A DNA stretch of 64,000 bases from Sclerodactyla briareus (Eukaryota > Echinodermata > Holothuroidea > Dendrochirotida > Sclerodactylidae): the NCBI GenBank assembly GCA_026419785.1, contig JAODTK010005533.1, forward strand, positions 162,972 to 226,971, in the 5' to 3' direction. The notes under the pieces were generated by a model. It had not been told where the DNA came from, did not search any database, and was given only the letters and a program-made list of their open reading frames with translations. Numbering within the stretch: the stretch's first letter is position 1; each line of letters opens with the position of its first letter. Both the position numbers and the translations under genes were made by a program. This document shows positions 47,975 to 59,149 of the stretch, piece by piece.

Positions 47975-50270
47975 CAGTGTAATTTGTTTCTTAAAGTAGT
48001 GGGAATATAGTGTATCCCTGTATTCATTCATTTAACAGGCTTACAGTAATCCAAGCTATGGTAATAGCTAATGCACGCTTTGATCATCTACACGTGCACA
48101 ATACTTGTTCCATAACATGGATGCATAGATAAAAATAAAACTAATCATCAGCGAAATTGGGAATCTCAATCACCGAATAAAGCAAACACATACCAATCGG
48201 AGCATACAGGGGTATTGGAATTACCCAAACAAGAGTACCGATATGTGAAATTTCATATCGGTTTTGTTGTATTGCAAGGTGTTATGATGGGAGCTGCCAA
48301 TCAGCAACTTTATATCACGTGATGAATTTCCGGCCCTCTAGTCGGTTTGCTCTGTTATCCCGAGAAGGTGTTGATTTGAACAAACCAACTAACACGTTAA
48401 TGATACCTGTCAAAGTATCAAAATTTGCAAAATTTGTCCTCGAGTATAAACGAGTGTTTTTATACACAGAAACAGTGTACTGAATGCTCACCCAATCTCC
48501 AATAAGTCAAATCTCTCCTGATCACCGTGGGTAGTGTTCCCGCAGTCAGGCAGTGCAATGTGTGTGGTAGTACTCGGTGTGTAAAATAGACAACCAAACA
48601 ACCATTATATCACATGTTGCTTCGTAGTTCATATTAGTTATCTGGTACGAGGATCATCCGTCAACTGATGGTTGGTCAGAGAATTCAAACCATGTACCCC
48701 CCTCCACATTAACGGTGGCCTGGTTAGGCCCTCTCATTGCAAGGAAGAAAAGTTATGAATGTTTGCAACAGACCAGTCGGACTTGTCGACATGTCATGTG
48801 TTAGGTTCTAGGAAAAACTCAAATCAGAATAACATTCTGTCCCGCCGGCTTTTACCCTGTAGGTCTGTCTTGCTTATACCAATAGCACAAATCCATTAGC
48901 ACATGACCTGCTCGATAGTATGATTATCAATTTTTCCTATTAAGGAAGAAAAGAGGTTATTGCACTGGGTGTCAACGTTCAAGAACCATAACGAAAATTG
49001 TGGTGAATCAGATGCCTAGATCGGTTCTGTTTCCTCATCTGGGGATTGTTGTTTATGGAATTGTCTCTTATTAACATTACTGTTTGAAACCATCTGGTTA
49101 CCGAATTAATTTATTACGTTCTTACTTCTTCTTTCCTTAGTGAAGAACAACATGTTTATTTTGATATTGCCAAGTTCAACACAAGCCATGATCTTTCGTA
49201 TTCACCCCTAATAACTAAATTAGGAGCTGATATTTCGAGCGAGTGTTGATTAAAATATCACCATAAAGATTAACAGTGCACAATTCTGAAATTAAGATGA
49301 AAGTAGCTCCTTTTTTAATAGAGTTATAGACCGTAGTCGCCCGAGTGCTTGTACTCATTTTTCTCATTCACTTAGTAAATAGTAGGGTTTCCACAAAACT
49401 TCTGGTTTAAGGTGAATATTCTGACAATAGTGAAAATTAGGGCGTACAGTTACAAGAATATCGAGAGAAAGATATATCATCACTCAATGTAGTAACCCAC
49501 TGCGCTCGTGTGAACCTTTTGGTATAGGCTACCCTATAAAACGCATGTCATCCTGGTTATTCCGACCATTAGCAAATGTGTTGCGACTTCACAGTGGACT
49601 GCAATGTTTGGAAGGCGGTTTTGTAAACCATACGGTAGTTCCTTTAAAACAAGCGGGAAACGGCACACCTCCTAGACCACACGTCTTAAATACGACCACA
49701 ACAGATTCGATCAGGATGGCGCCCTAATCAATCGTTTGTTTCACCTCTCTCTCTCTAGGTTCCATAAATAGCAACTTCGTGTTGCCGCTGTTAATACCGG
49801 CAGGGATGATCCATTCCAGGAGTGAAAAACAAAGAGAAAGAATGGTAAGTGTTGTTGCAAATTCACATGATCTCGCGGAAATCTACGTAGCTGGAGTTTC
49901 ACGCCACAACTTCTGAACTTTTAGTTTCAGTAGCATAGCTGGTGACTTGAATGCTCTTCCCCCATAAACGTGCTGAGCAATGCGTGACAATGCGTGCATG
50001 GGTATCATGCCTATTGAGCGGCAGACAAATTAAACGCTAGAACGAGGGTATAATGCCCATTTAGTAGGGCGAGGGGTCCATGCAGGATAGGACTTGGGTG
50101 GCGAACACTGCAGACTGCAGACAAGCTATATGTTTTGTGACGTTACACAACACCAATCCTTTAATGGATCATTACACTACGAGGACACCTCTGCACAAAT
50201 CACTAAATGTGAAGCATGAACAATTAATCTTAGCACGACCTAACGCAGCTACTCTTCTGTTTATCTGATA
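47975..50270. other. Unassigned DNA
   Basis: No gene, RNA or repeat recognised over 2.3 kb. Confidence 0.35.
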
Positions 50271-50276
50271 CACCTA

Positions 50277-50510
50277 TTGCACGTATTAAGGAACTTTTTT
50301 ACTAAGGTTCCACTCGGCCCTGAGGGCCCAATTTACGAAATTTCATTGAATTTTAAACATTTGTACCTGAAATGCATCTCTCCACACGTTCCAATTGATT
50401 TTCTTGAATGTTACATGCAATGCTCCTCGGTTAGTGGTCCATCGGGGTTGTTTGCGAACTTTTAACCGAAGGCCGAATGTTGGCCTTAGGGCCCTCATGT
50501 ATAATGCAAA
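50277..50510 (-). repeat. Inverted dispersed copy of the 9.0-9.85 kb repeat
   Basis: The minus strand reads CAATTGGAACGTGTGGAGAG, ATGCATTTCAGGTAC, TGAAATTTCGTAAATTGGGC and a TGGAACCTT then AAGTTCCTT ending. This matches 9610-9710 (CCAATGGAATCTTGTGGGAG, ATGCATTCCAGTAC, TGAAATTTCATGAAATGGAC, TGGGACCTTC). Position 50510 is approximate. Confidence 0.7.
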
Positions 50511-50519
50511 ATGCTCAAC

Positions 50520-52480
50520 ATTTTGAGGCGCAGCGTGTCAGTGCTGAGCTCATCCTAAGACATTATAGCCGTACCTCAGGGCTCCAGGAATTTGGACTGG
50601 GGCACAGGTTGGAACCGAGGGCGGCACACATGTGCAATCACTCAAAATGGTTAGCCTCGCAAAAATTACACTCAAAAATAATATGTGAAGTAGTATCTAG
50701 GAAGGCACCATCCTGAAATTTGCAAGCGCCCTGATTGCTAAGCAGAATGAATAGGGTATGATTATTGAGTGGCGCATCTTCCACATGTTAGGACAGATAA
50801 ATCAGTCAGTGTGCAATATTGCAATAGTGCATCTGCACATAATCATAGGGCGCTTTGTACTGAAATATTTAGACATTTATACGGTTGGAGCTACGACCAT
50901 TCGTGCCGTTGTTTATAGCAGTGATGACGGTTTTGAAACCACAAATCTATTCACAGAGTCACTTACCCTCATCGACATGCAGCCCCGCCCCCCCCCCCCC
51001 GCCATATGCCTATTTTAAATAGTACCGAGGTGGCAACGCATCGCCCAGCTCGTTTGCAAGACTATCGTCTGCAACGAGTGTTTTTTTCGCATCGAAAGGT
51101 TCGACCAAAGGAATGTCGTTACGGTTGGTGAACCGTTTCGGAGACCGAAGCTACATACAGTTTCGTCGGAGGAGCAGTTCCGGAAAGGGTCGCGTTCGGT
51201 TCGCATGTGTTTGGTCGTTTTTGTTCACCCTCTCTTTGTCGCCTTCACGCGTAAGTACGTTCCTAACAGCCTAACGTAGGACGTGCGTGTGTGTTGTTAC
51301 CGCCGTTTGACTCTAACAGTCACTGTGGATAAAAGCATGTTGGGCGTGGCTCCACCTCGCGGAGGTTCGCTTGTGGACTATGGCTTGTTTTTGGGGGTGT
51401 TTAGGGCTGATTCGTAGGTGGTCAGTCCGGGTTCCTCCTCCCCCTACCTGCACTCCCCCGGGCTCTACTGTCCACGTCCCGGCCAGGGTCACCGTCCCGT
51501 CCCGTCCCTTACGGCACGGGGGGGTGGTTGTTGCTGTTGCTGGAAGTTTACGCGTGCGGCGGCGACGACGGGAGACAGAGAGAGGGAGACGTCGAGAGCT
51601 AAGTAGTGAAATTTTTTTTTGTAGTCACAGTTGAGCAGATTGTAGTTTTGGATTCAGTCTTGGGCTACGTTTTCCTTAGACGGATCCTTCAGATTAGGTA
51701 GGAAGGTCGGCCGTTCACATTATGGGAGGGGCACCAAGGGCCAGGGAGACCATCGATATGCGGCAGACAACCGCGGCTCAGGAGGCATCGAGGAGCGCCG
51801 TGCGTGCCGGAATCTGCCGGGACGCGGAAACCCAGGGTCGGACCCGTCGCAGTTTAAAGATTGCTCTCCCCCCCCCCATTGCTTTGACACCCAATCGAAT
51901 GCACCCGCCCTCTCTCACTGCCGAACGACCTTACATGGAGGTGCAGACGGTTTTTCAGCAGTGAATTTATCGTGAAATTAAACTTTCAAACGATCGCGAG
52001 TACACTCAGCTATTCACGGTCTTCATGGAGAGGTTTTGCGACATTCTTCCCAAGACGGATAAGTATCCTTATCGTGAAATGTGTATTTGAATGTTTCAGT
52101 TCAGAGCGGTGTCTAGTTTTCCGACGGGGAAGCCTAGATCTCTCGCCCTAGCAATGCTCTTGAGTATAGGGGTGGTTCCGAGAGCTACGTAAGAGGAGAG
52201 CTTAGGACTAACGGGTCGTAGCCTTTCGCGGTGGGGTTTGGGTGCATCCCGCCCGTTTTTTGATGTTCGCCGGGTGGGTTGCGGCCAGCTTTAAGGCCGT
52301 TCTTCTCCCCGTAGTTTATTCGAGCTCATCAGCTAGGAGGAATTCCTAGGGTTGTGAATAGTCTGGGAAATTAAATGAATAATTTCCAGGAAACCTTTCG
52401 CTTTGTTGGGTTATATCAGAGGAATTTCCACTAGAATGGATGATTATGGTTGGATTCAAGTTCAATTATTGCTGGTTGAT
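50520..52480. other. Unassigned; GC content rises from about 51.3 kb
   Basis: Left flank of the DIRS-like element. C runs lie at 50988-51000 (C13) and 51868-51877 (C10). The rise in GC from 51.3 kb suggests that the 5' leader of the element may start here. I found no left terminal repeat matching the inverted repeat at 56.14-56.44 kb. Confidence 0.35.
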
Positions 52481-52527
52481 TTTCGGATTTCACGCTATTA
52501 CAATGTGATTCGTTACGTGTATTTACC

Positions 52528-54360
52528 ATGTTGAGTTTATGGATAGCAGGTGGTAACCGGCCTCATGTATGCTCCCCCCTTGAGATTTGTCCAGTCGATG
52601 TCTACCGCTTTTTAGTACCTGCGGCGGTACAGACAATCCGATGTGGGACAGCACACGACATGACTCGTTGCCGATGCACAAGGGATGGCAGATGTGAGGT
52701 GTACCAGCCGTGGGATGAGCCCCTTCGGAGAGATATCGAGGCATGGCTAGAAGCCAAGCGCGTTGAGCGGCTCCAGAAGATCCAGAAGCGCCCCGCTTCT
52801 GATTAGGCCCTCCAGAGCCGAGCGGCGGTGAAAGGAAGGGGAAATGCGCCAAGGGGACTAAGGCCAAGTCGGCCAAGTCGGCGCAGAAGTCTTCCTCATG
52901 TAATGGGAAGACTCCTTTCAGCTGGCCTCCCGTGTTGTTCAGTAGGGAATCGAGGCGGACCAAAATATGATGGGGCCCGGAAGGATGCCAGACACGAGTT
53001 CTGGACCGATGCGGGAAGCCTGGCCAGATCCATCCGTCGGGTACCCACAACGCGTAGGAAGATTCCGTTGTGGATCCTGGCCAAGCCGTATGCGGGACAG
53101 GCCCGAGTGGCCCAGACCAAGCCACGGCGGTGGCAGTCCCGAGCCGAGGATCCGGTATGGATCCCGGCCAGCAGCATCTTCCACGGCAGAGTGGAAGTAT
53201 GGCCAGCTCCGGGGCCGATGAGGCCAGACCCGGACTTACGGCCGCAGCAGCCCGGACACGGTGCTTGAGGGCACGGGCTAGGAGCTCGATCCCCAGGAAT
53301 AGGGTACGGAGGACTGGGACTCAGACGGGGAGTTGCGGAGCCCTTACGAGCCGGTTCGAGCCAAAACACTCCCGCTCACACCTTGTGTGGGTTCGGCTCG
53401 GACCGCGGCTCGTCCACTCGGGCCCAGGGATTTTGAGGGGTTCCCTCTGGAAGGCTCTTCCCAGCGGGGCTCTCTATTCCGGAGGCCTCCTCAGGTCGCC
53501 AGAGCAAGACGCAGTTCCCACGCGGCGTCGGCGACTAGATCCGGCCGACGGTCAGGAAGCTCAGGGACCGCTGGACCAGCTCCGACTGTTTTTTTTTTTT
53601 TTCAGAAACTGGACCCGACCGGTCCGGAACGGCTCAATCCGGTACCAGGTCCGGTTCCGCCTCCAGCCCCGGTACCATTCCGGTACCAGCTCCGGTTCCG
53701 GCTCCAGCTCCGGTTCCGGCCCCAGCATCAGCTCCGACCGGGCCGGAATACGGAGAGCACCTCGATCCTTTCGAACGGCGCCGGTTTCAGTACACTCAGT
53801 CGCACGGGGAGTACCTTCCTGAGCGAGAGACGAGGAGGACGAAGCCCTCCCGTTGGGGACGCAGATCCCGGCGGAGGTCTTCGCCAAGGCTGTAGAGGTG
53901 ATTCGTCGGGTCCTGGGTTTTGGGGATCTGGCTCCGCCGGAGAGTAGCGAACCTACAGCCGCAATACGTGGCTTAGTCCCTCCGCCCGCTGATGCCAGTG
54001 GACGGGGAGCTTCACACGGGGTGAGAGACTGGCGGCTGCTAGGTCGTGGAGGGCCTATAATAGGATCACGGCCCGCGGACTCATCTTTCAGGAGTGTTTA
54101 TCGTTCCGGTGGTTCCGGAAGACCCTCAGAGCCTACAGGGGGTAGGCGCGGTCAACGCCAATGGTACTTATGCCCAGAAGTCGGCGCAGACTTTGGAGAC
54201 GGTCCTTCGGGACGTGGATAGGGTCGCTCGGGACTGGACTCACCCAGGGGACGGTCACACCGACGGAGGAGCGCTTGCGAAACCTCCGGAACGTCAGTAG
54301 CCAAGATCCGCCAAGCCACCGAGCACCTCTGCGAGGCTCTGGATGCAGGCGGCGGGGCCG
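52528..54360 (+). pseudogene. DIRS ORF1 (gag-like) region
   Basis: The frame 52528-52806 (92 codons) ends with an HDMTRCRC, then RCEVYQPWDE, then IEAWLEAKR pattern (about residues 44-80). This resembles the Cys-containing N-terminal block of DIRS ORF1 proteins. After a stop the region continues in other frames: 52828-53268 (146 codons, Arg/Pro-rich), a low-complexity Gly/Ser/Pro stretch near 53640-53740, and 53853-54221, which starts with a VFAKAVEVIRRVLGFGD helix-like segment. Near 54300-54390 a frame reads SVAKIRQATEHLCEALD and DVKPLIKIL, typical of the ORF1 C-terminal helices. ORF1 products of this group are thought to bind nucleic acid and form particles. The region is frameshifted and not functional as it stands. 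Gag assignment is inference from position and motif style. Confidence 0.55.
53630..53745 (+). repeat. GGTTCCGGCTCCAGCTCC-type minisatellite
   Basis: Imperfect 6, 12 and 18 bp units of GGTTCC/GGTACC/CAGCTCC, encoding alternating Gly-Ser or Pro residues depending on frame. It lies inside the ORF1-like region just after a T15 run near 53588-53601. Confidence 0.8.
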
Positions 54361-54389
54361 ATGTGAAACCTTTGATCAAGATTCTGGGA

Positions 54390-55090
54390 AGGTGCAAGAT
54401 TCACATGCGCCCCCTGCAGGGCCACCATCTCGGTTTCTACGATCCAGCGGCATCAGACATGAGCCTGCTCATTCCACTTCCAGATACATTCAGACCATAT
54501 CTCGAATATGGTGGACAAGGCTGTCCAGTGCGTCGGCGTTCTCGCCACCGACGCCTCCCTCACGGGATGGGGGGCCACTTTGGGCCAACTCACAGAGGCG
54601 GGGCAGTGGACCCATCAGGAGCGAGTGCTTCACATCAACGCCTTACGACAACACGACGACGGTGACCTACTTAATCTGCGAGGGGGGCACCAGGTCAGAA
54701 CTACTCACGAACAAGATCTGGTCGCTTCTCACCCTTTGCGACAGCTTGAACGTGGCGCTCCACGTATCGCGCCTGGCGGGGAGTCGCAACCAGGTCGCCG
54801 ACGCTCTGTCCAGGGGGCTCGACAGCCACGAGCTCTTCCTGACTCGGGAGTGGGCCGACCGCCTATTTCGCATGTTCGGCCCGCCTTCGATATATCTATT
54901 TGCGACCCGCGGACAACTTCCGCCTGTCCATCTTTTGCACCAGACACTTTTACCTCAGCTCGTGGGCGACCGATGCATTCTCCTTTCCGTGGAGCGGCTG
55001 CTACCTCTACGCGTTCCCACCAATTCCCCTCATCCACCGAGTACTCGTCACTCTGCGGGATACAGGGGCCACGATGTGCTGGTGACCTTC
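54390..55090 (+). pseudogene. DIRS RT connection and RNase H domain
   Basis: IHMRPLQ (near 54396-54416) and SLLIPLPDTFRPYLE (near 54462-54506) match the RT-to-RNase H connection of DIRS elements. RNase H begins in another frame at about 54508: VLATDASLTGWGA (catalytic Asp in TDAS), GQWTHQE and HINALR. A further frame change, with some 30-40 residues missing, leads to DNTTTVTYL, EGGTRSELL, SRLAGSRNQVADALSRG (the N-ADALSR block) and PPSIYLFATR. The tail continues in a third frame as WATDAFSFPWSGCYLYAFPP and stops at 55085. In DIRS elements this domain removes RNA from the RNA-DNA hybrid during cDNA synthesis. The broken frames and the missing internal segment make it inactive as written. Confidence 0.85.
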
Positions 55091-55094
55091 AGTT

Positions 55095-56106
55095 TGGACC
55101 GAGCAGCTGTGGTTCCCGCTGCTCCTCCAGCTCCTGGCCGACCGCCCCTTCCGATTCCAGGGCAAGCGGGTGCTGGCCGGACACCAGCGAGCGACGCTCC
55201 CCAACCTCAGTCTGTCTGTTTGGAAGCTGTCCAGCGTCGACTTCGTGCGTCAAGGCTTTCTGAACACGCTTTCTCAGTGGCAGCAGCCTCTTTGCGCCCC
55301 CACCCCTACCGTTGGGGTTACCGGTCGGCCTCACCAAGATCGACCGCGGGTTCCCCGATGGCTCCACGGTGGGCAGTAACGCAACACTCCACGACGTGTG
55401 CGGTTACTTTTCCATAGCCCTAACCGGCAGCAACGCGCTCTGGCCCCGACATGGTCCATGGATGATGGTCTCCGGGCCCTGGCGTGAGCCCCTTATGAGC
55501 CCATGCCAAGTTCGACCCTGAAACTGCTCATTACAAAATGTGAGGGTGCATGCGCTGTTGGGTTAGGGAAGGTCTGCTCCGTTTCGAGCCAAACGGGGTC
55601 CGCCTCCTACACAATCCCGCTTTCCTCGCGAAAAACCAAACCACCCTGTTTACCCCGGTAGAGATCTTCCTCCCCACCATCGGGTCCATCTCGTCGATCC
55701 ACGAGGACAAACGATGGTGTACCGTACGTGCCCTCAATTGGTACATCGACGGTACCAAGCTCGTACACAATCATGACAGATTGTTCCTCCTACCAAGGAG
55801 CCCATACACGCCAGCTTCGAAGACCACCTTGTCTCGATGGCCCGCGAACTTATCCAAAAAACAACGGCGTCTTGTAAAGCCAAGGCACACGATATTAGAG
55901 GAGTCGCCACGTCCAGAGTCTGGGCGGCGCACGTTCCCATCGAGGACATCATGAGAGCGGAGGGCTGGAAAAACACCATCCACTTTCATCGCCTGCTACC
56001 TTACTCCGGCCTAAGCGACCGACGGCTCCTTTGCCCGAGCCGCCCTCAACCCGCGATAGTCCCGGTGCCCGCCTCCGACGCAATGTGCTACATCGGGCAA
56101 CTGTGA
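55095..56106 (+). pseudogene. DIRS tyrosine recombinase
   Basis: In shifting plus frames: LSLSVWKLSS at about 55206-55235 (N-terminal arm), TLHDVCGYFSIALTGSNA at about 55387-55440, then from 55550 the catalytic domain with REGLLRFEPNGVRLLHNPAF, DKRWCTVRALNWYIDGTK and HDRLFLLPRSPYTPASKTTL. A frame change near 55840 leads to AHDIRGVATSRVW (the HxxR catalytic box, about 55888-55926), EGWKNTIHFHR and a Tyr shortly after, ending with a stop at 56106. The first catalytic Arg region upstream of 55550 is scrambled, and the distance from GW to Tyr is about two residues longer than usual. The enzyme would integrate circular cDNA. This copy is broken. Confidence 0.85.
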
Positions 56107-56143
56107 ACTGATCTTGGTAAGTATATGGAGCGCTATAGATTTC

Positions 56144-56441
56144 CCCGAACTCCTTGGTTGGTGAATCTATTAGCGACGTACACTTACCAATCTGGCGCCC
56201 GTCCTTCCTTCCCGCGACCGGCCTCTTTTCCTGGGTTGAGAGCGACTCTCTTCTCCACCATCACTTAAAGAAGCCACGGTAAAAACTCTATCCATTCGTC
56301 CATCATTGAGAGAGGGCGGGTGACCAGATTGGTGCCAATGCTGTCGAAGAATTAGGTCAGGCATGGGTGGGGGAGGGGGCTATCTTTAAACTTGAGACTG
56401 TTTATACGTTCGCTAATAGATTCACCAACCAAGGAGTTTGG
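56144..56441. repeat. 3' inverted repeat of the DIRS-like element
   Basis: The left arm around 56144-56178 (CCTTGGTTGGTGAATCTATT core) is nearly exactly complementary to 56408-56440 (AATAGATTCACCAACCAAGG core), about 35 bp. Just inside, ACCAATCTGGCGCCCG (near 56188) and CGGGTGACCAGATTGGTGCC (near 56318) form a second, imperfect stem. DIRS elements carry such complementary regions next to their right terminus. Whether this is the internal complementary region or a terminal repeat cannot be decided without the left end. A G14 run follows at 56440-56453. Confidence 0.75.
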
Positions 56442-56459
56442 GGGGGGGGGGGGATTCAA

Positions 56460-58050
56460 GACTGCGGGGGATTAGCTCCGGGGTGACTCAGGTCGGGATA
56501 GGCCAAGCTGTTGCCGAGTTCACCTCGCCACGGGAAAAGAACCTGGGATCGTCACACCGGCTCCGACTGACGGGGCGGGTCCCGATCTCCAGGCGCAAGT
56601 GGAGTCCCAGGCCGGCGGAAGCCGGTGAACCGACCGGCACTATGGGGTGGCTCCGGACGGTCGAATCCTGGGGCTTCAGTGGGGCGCCCGGCCGGCTTCG
56701 GCTGACCGAACCGTCCACCAGTAGCCGCCGGGCTCCGTTGGGCGGACACCGAGGCCCGGACTCCGAAAGGGTCGACGGCTCGGTTAGATCGCCTGCGGTG
56801 GGAGGACCGCAGCCCAGAGAAGGTTTGTGGCCCGGGCGAACCGGTTCTAGCCAGTGTGGTTGTGGCTCAGTTGTGGCACGAGGAGCGCCAGGCTGGTTTC
56901 AGACGGTCGTCGGATTCTGGAGCGCCTGCGGGGCACCAGGTCGCCTCAGCCAGCTGGACCAACCGAAGAGAGCCAGGGGCTCCGTTGGGCCCGGTAGGTC
57001 GGTCACCGACGCTTTAGGTTGGAGTCCCGGCGCATGATAAAGCACAGCCGGTTTTGCAGTAGCCTGTTGAAACAGGCGTTTGACTTTGTTGACCTCGTAT
57101 TTGCCTCATTCACTCATATGTGCAGGGTGGCCCTTCAACCAAACGGTGATTTGCCTGAACAACGGCCTGTGCGGACTCTTCCGCTCGCTGTTGAACTCAA
57201 TCTTGGGCGGGACTAGTGGGCGGTGCACCGTCAACGCTGAGATCGGAGATTCTCTCTTAATAATTTACGGCAGACGGCCATGACGGTTTTTTTTTTTACT
57301 GGGAAATTACTATGTTGATCTGGAATTGTCTAGACAACCTCAACCTAGTTTTGGCATATGTTAGATGGATATTCTTTCTTACTCCCCATTTGAAGGATTC
57401 ATATTTTTCCGAACTTTCGCGGCGATACCAAACAAAACGCAATACGCCTGCGCAAGCCGAAAAGGGGCTCCGGTCAATTTTGGTTCAAATGACCCATCTT
57501 CGCTAACTCCCCATCCCGGTGTGTAAAAGGTTAATCGGAAGTCTTCTGTAAATATTCATACCAAATTATGGGGCGAGTGTGCGCGGAATATTCAGGGTGC
57601 TCCAGTTCACATCAATGCCAGTGTAGCTCACTGATGAATTACATCTACGTCACTGAATCGTAATGAGCAAAATCCCATTTGGGGGGATTTGTCAAACGAA
57701 AGTCCTGCGGACGGACGATATGTTGGTGATATTCGACCGTGGTATGTATACTAAGAGCGACAGCCCCGTCTACTTAAGCTTGTTTTTCAGCCGGCCGGGA
57801 GCCGGGGGCTCCGGTAGGTCAGACACCGGGGTACGGACCTCGCAAGGTGCCGATGGCTCCGCTGGGGGCCCGGCGCATGAGTAGCGCAAGACCGTTTTCA
57901 GCCGACCAAATCGATTGTCCGATCCTGGGGCGCCTGTCGGGCATCCGGTAGACCGGACCAACCACCGGGAGCCGGGGGCTCCTGGCGGGGGCCAACGGCT
58001 CAGTTGGAGCTGGGCGCATGAGAAGCGGCAGAACCGACCGTCCATCTCGA
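56460..58050 (+). repeat. GC-rich degenerate repeats (about 240 bp and 130 bp spacing)
   Basis: Phrases such as CGGACGGTCGAATCCTGGGG / GACGGTCGTCGGATTCTGG / TTGTCCGATCCTGGGGCGCC, GGGGCTCCGTTGGG / GGGGCTCCGGTAGG, and CCGGCGCATGA / GGGCGCATGAG recur at about 56650, 56900, 57015, 57805, 57865, 57915, 57980 and 58012. An AT-rich spacer (57060-57780) splits the block. The frame 56438-57037 (199 codons) is open only through GC bias and repeats itself internally. This may be DIRS-related terminal DNA or an independent GC-rich repeat. Confidence 0.65.
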
Positions 58051-58059
58051 GGGCAAATT

Positions 58060-59145
58060 GAATACCAGACACACTACAAAAACACAGTGATATGTGCGAG
58101 TTCGACAGTTAAATTATTCTCTCCACAAGGATAAGGATCTCTACATGGGTGAATCCAAATATCACTTCACAAACTTGTATTATTATTATCCGAGACAAAA
58201 GCTGTTCCCCAAAGGATACTGAAAATACTGCTTCGATTCTCCTCACTACGCATATTTCATAGGACAACCGTGTTCGGCTGTTCGAGTCAAAACAATACAT
58301 CGCTCAGCTGCTCCATATACATTGTCCGCTGGTGTTGTTCAAGCATCCTGCCAATAGAGCATTTTTTAATATTTGAAATCCAATCGCGTGCGACTGTAGG
58401 TAACACCAGAGATTCGAAGACATTATTTACAATGTCCGAGCTCACACCAACAGTACAAATCAGATCAGTACCTATTTCATCGAAAATCCGTTTACAATAC
58501 TGCTCACCATTGCAGCTCTTGAGTTGGCCTCTCATAGGAAATCACGAATTTGTGCTTCAACATATCACAACCTCCATCAGAATTATCAATTTGGAACGAC
58601 CCGCAAAACGCAAAGGGAGCACCCCCCTTGGACCTTGTCTTCGCACAATTCGTAACTCTTTTTTTCGAGCGGTTACATCAGGTGCCAGAGATAATGTTGC
58701 CTTGAAATTGACCAGGAAAATCTGGTGCTATGTCGAGACACGGCGCACGCCTAAATCTCACAACAGTTTCCGGAGACGCCACGTGCTGCAGGAGAAAGGA
58801 AAGTCTGGCAGCGAGGAGGATTATAGCGACTGTTACAAAATCTCTTTTTCAGGAAATTTTGTGAGGTCTCAGCGTATGTTATAACACGTTTACAAATTCA
58901 CGGTATATATTCTCGCCAGAGTCAGACAGTCCTAATTAGACATTGCCTGGCGGGTGTAACCGAAACATTGTATAATCCACCTTAAACAATGGAAGGCGAT
59001 AACGGTTCTTATCAAAAAGAATGTCATTTATGACGAAAGGGAAGAAGCGGGTCCATTCAAGGAATTACCATTGATGTACATTGGAACAAATTGTGATCTG
59101 CATTCACCAAGTTTCGTTGAAATGCAGGAAAGAGTGAAAAATCGC
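58060..59145. other. Unassigned DNA with a 204-codon open frame
   Basis: The plus frame 58270-58884 is long for AT-rich DNA, but I see no domain, and composition is not coding-like (no strong third-position bias I can judge). I leave it uncalled. Confidence 0.3.
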
Positions 59146-59149
59146 GCAA

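Larger units (their letters stand above)
52500..56450 (+). mobile_element. DIRS-like tyrosine-recombinase retrotransposon, internally deleted
   Basis: A GC-rich block in AT-rich surroundings holds, in plus-strand order, a gag-like region, a short remnant of the RT region, an RNase H domain with its C-terminal tail, a tyrosine recombinase, and a 3' inverted repeat. That order and the recombinase identify the DIRS/Ngaro order of retrotransposons, which integrate with a tyrosine recombinase instead of a DDE integrase. Frames change at least five times. Most of the RT palm appears missing, since gag-like sequence runs almost directly into the RT/RNase H connection. The left end is not defined. 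Confidence 0.85.

Noticed and set aside
52523-53369. Long minus-strand frames (200 and 157 codons) opposite the DIRS ORF1 region
   Set aside because: They arise from GC-rich composition opposite the gag-like region and carry no motif; the plus strand has the supported order of domains.
54161-55417. A single 418-codon open frame
   Set aside because: Only its middle (about 54643-54913) matches RNase H; the ends are out-of-frame readings of neighbouring DIRS domains, so it is not one protein.
56438-57037. 199-codon GC-rich frame
   Set aside because: It repeats itself internally and is kept open by GC bias; no domain recognised.
58270-58884. 204-codon frame as a possible host gene
   Set aside because: No recognisable domain, no splice support, and similar lengths occur by chance in a 64 kb window.
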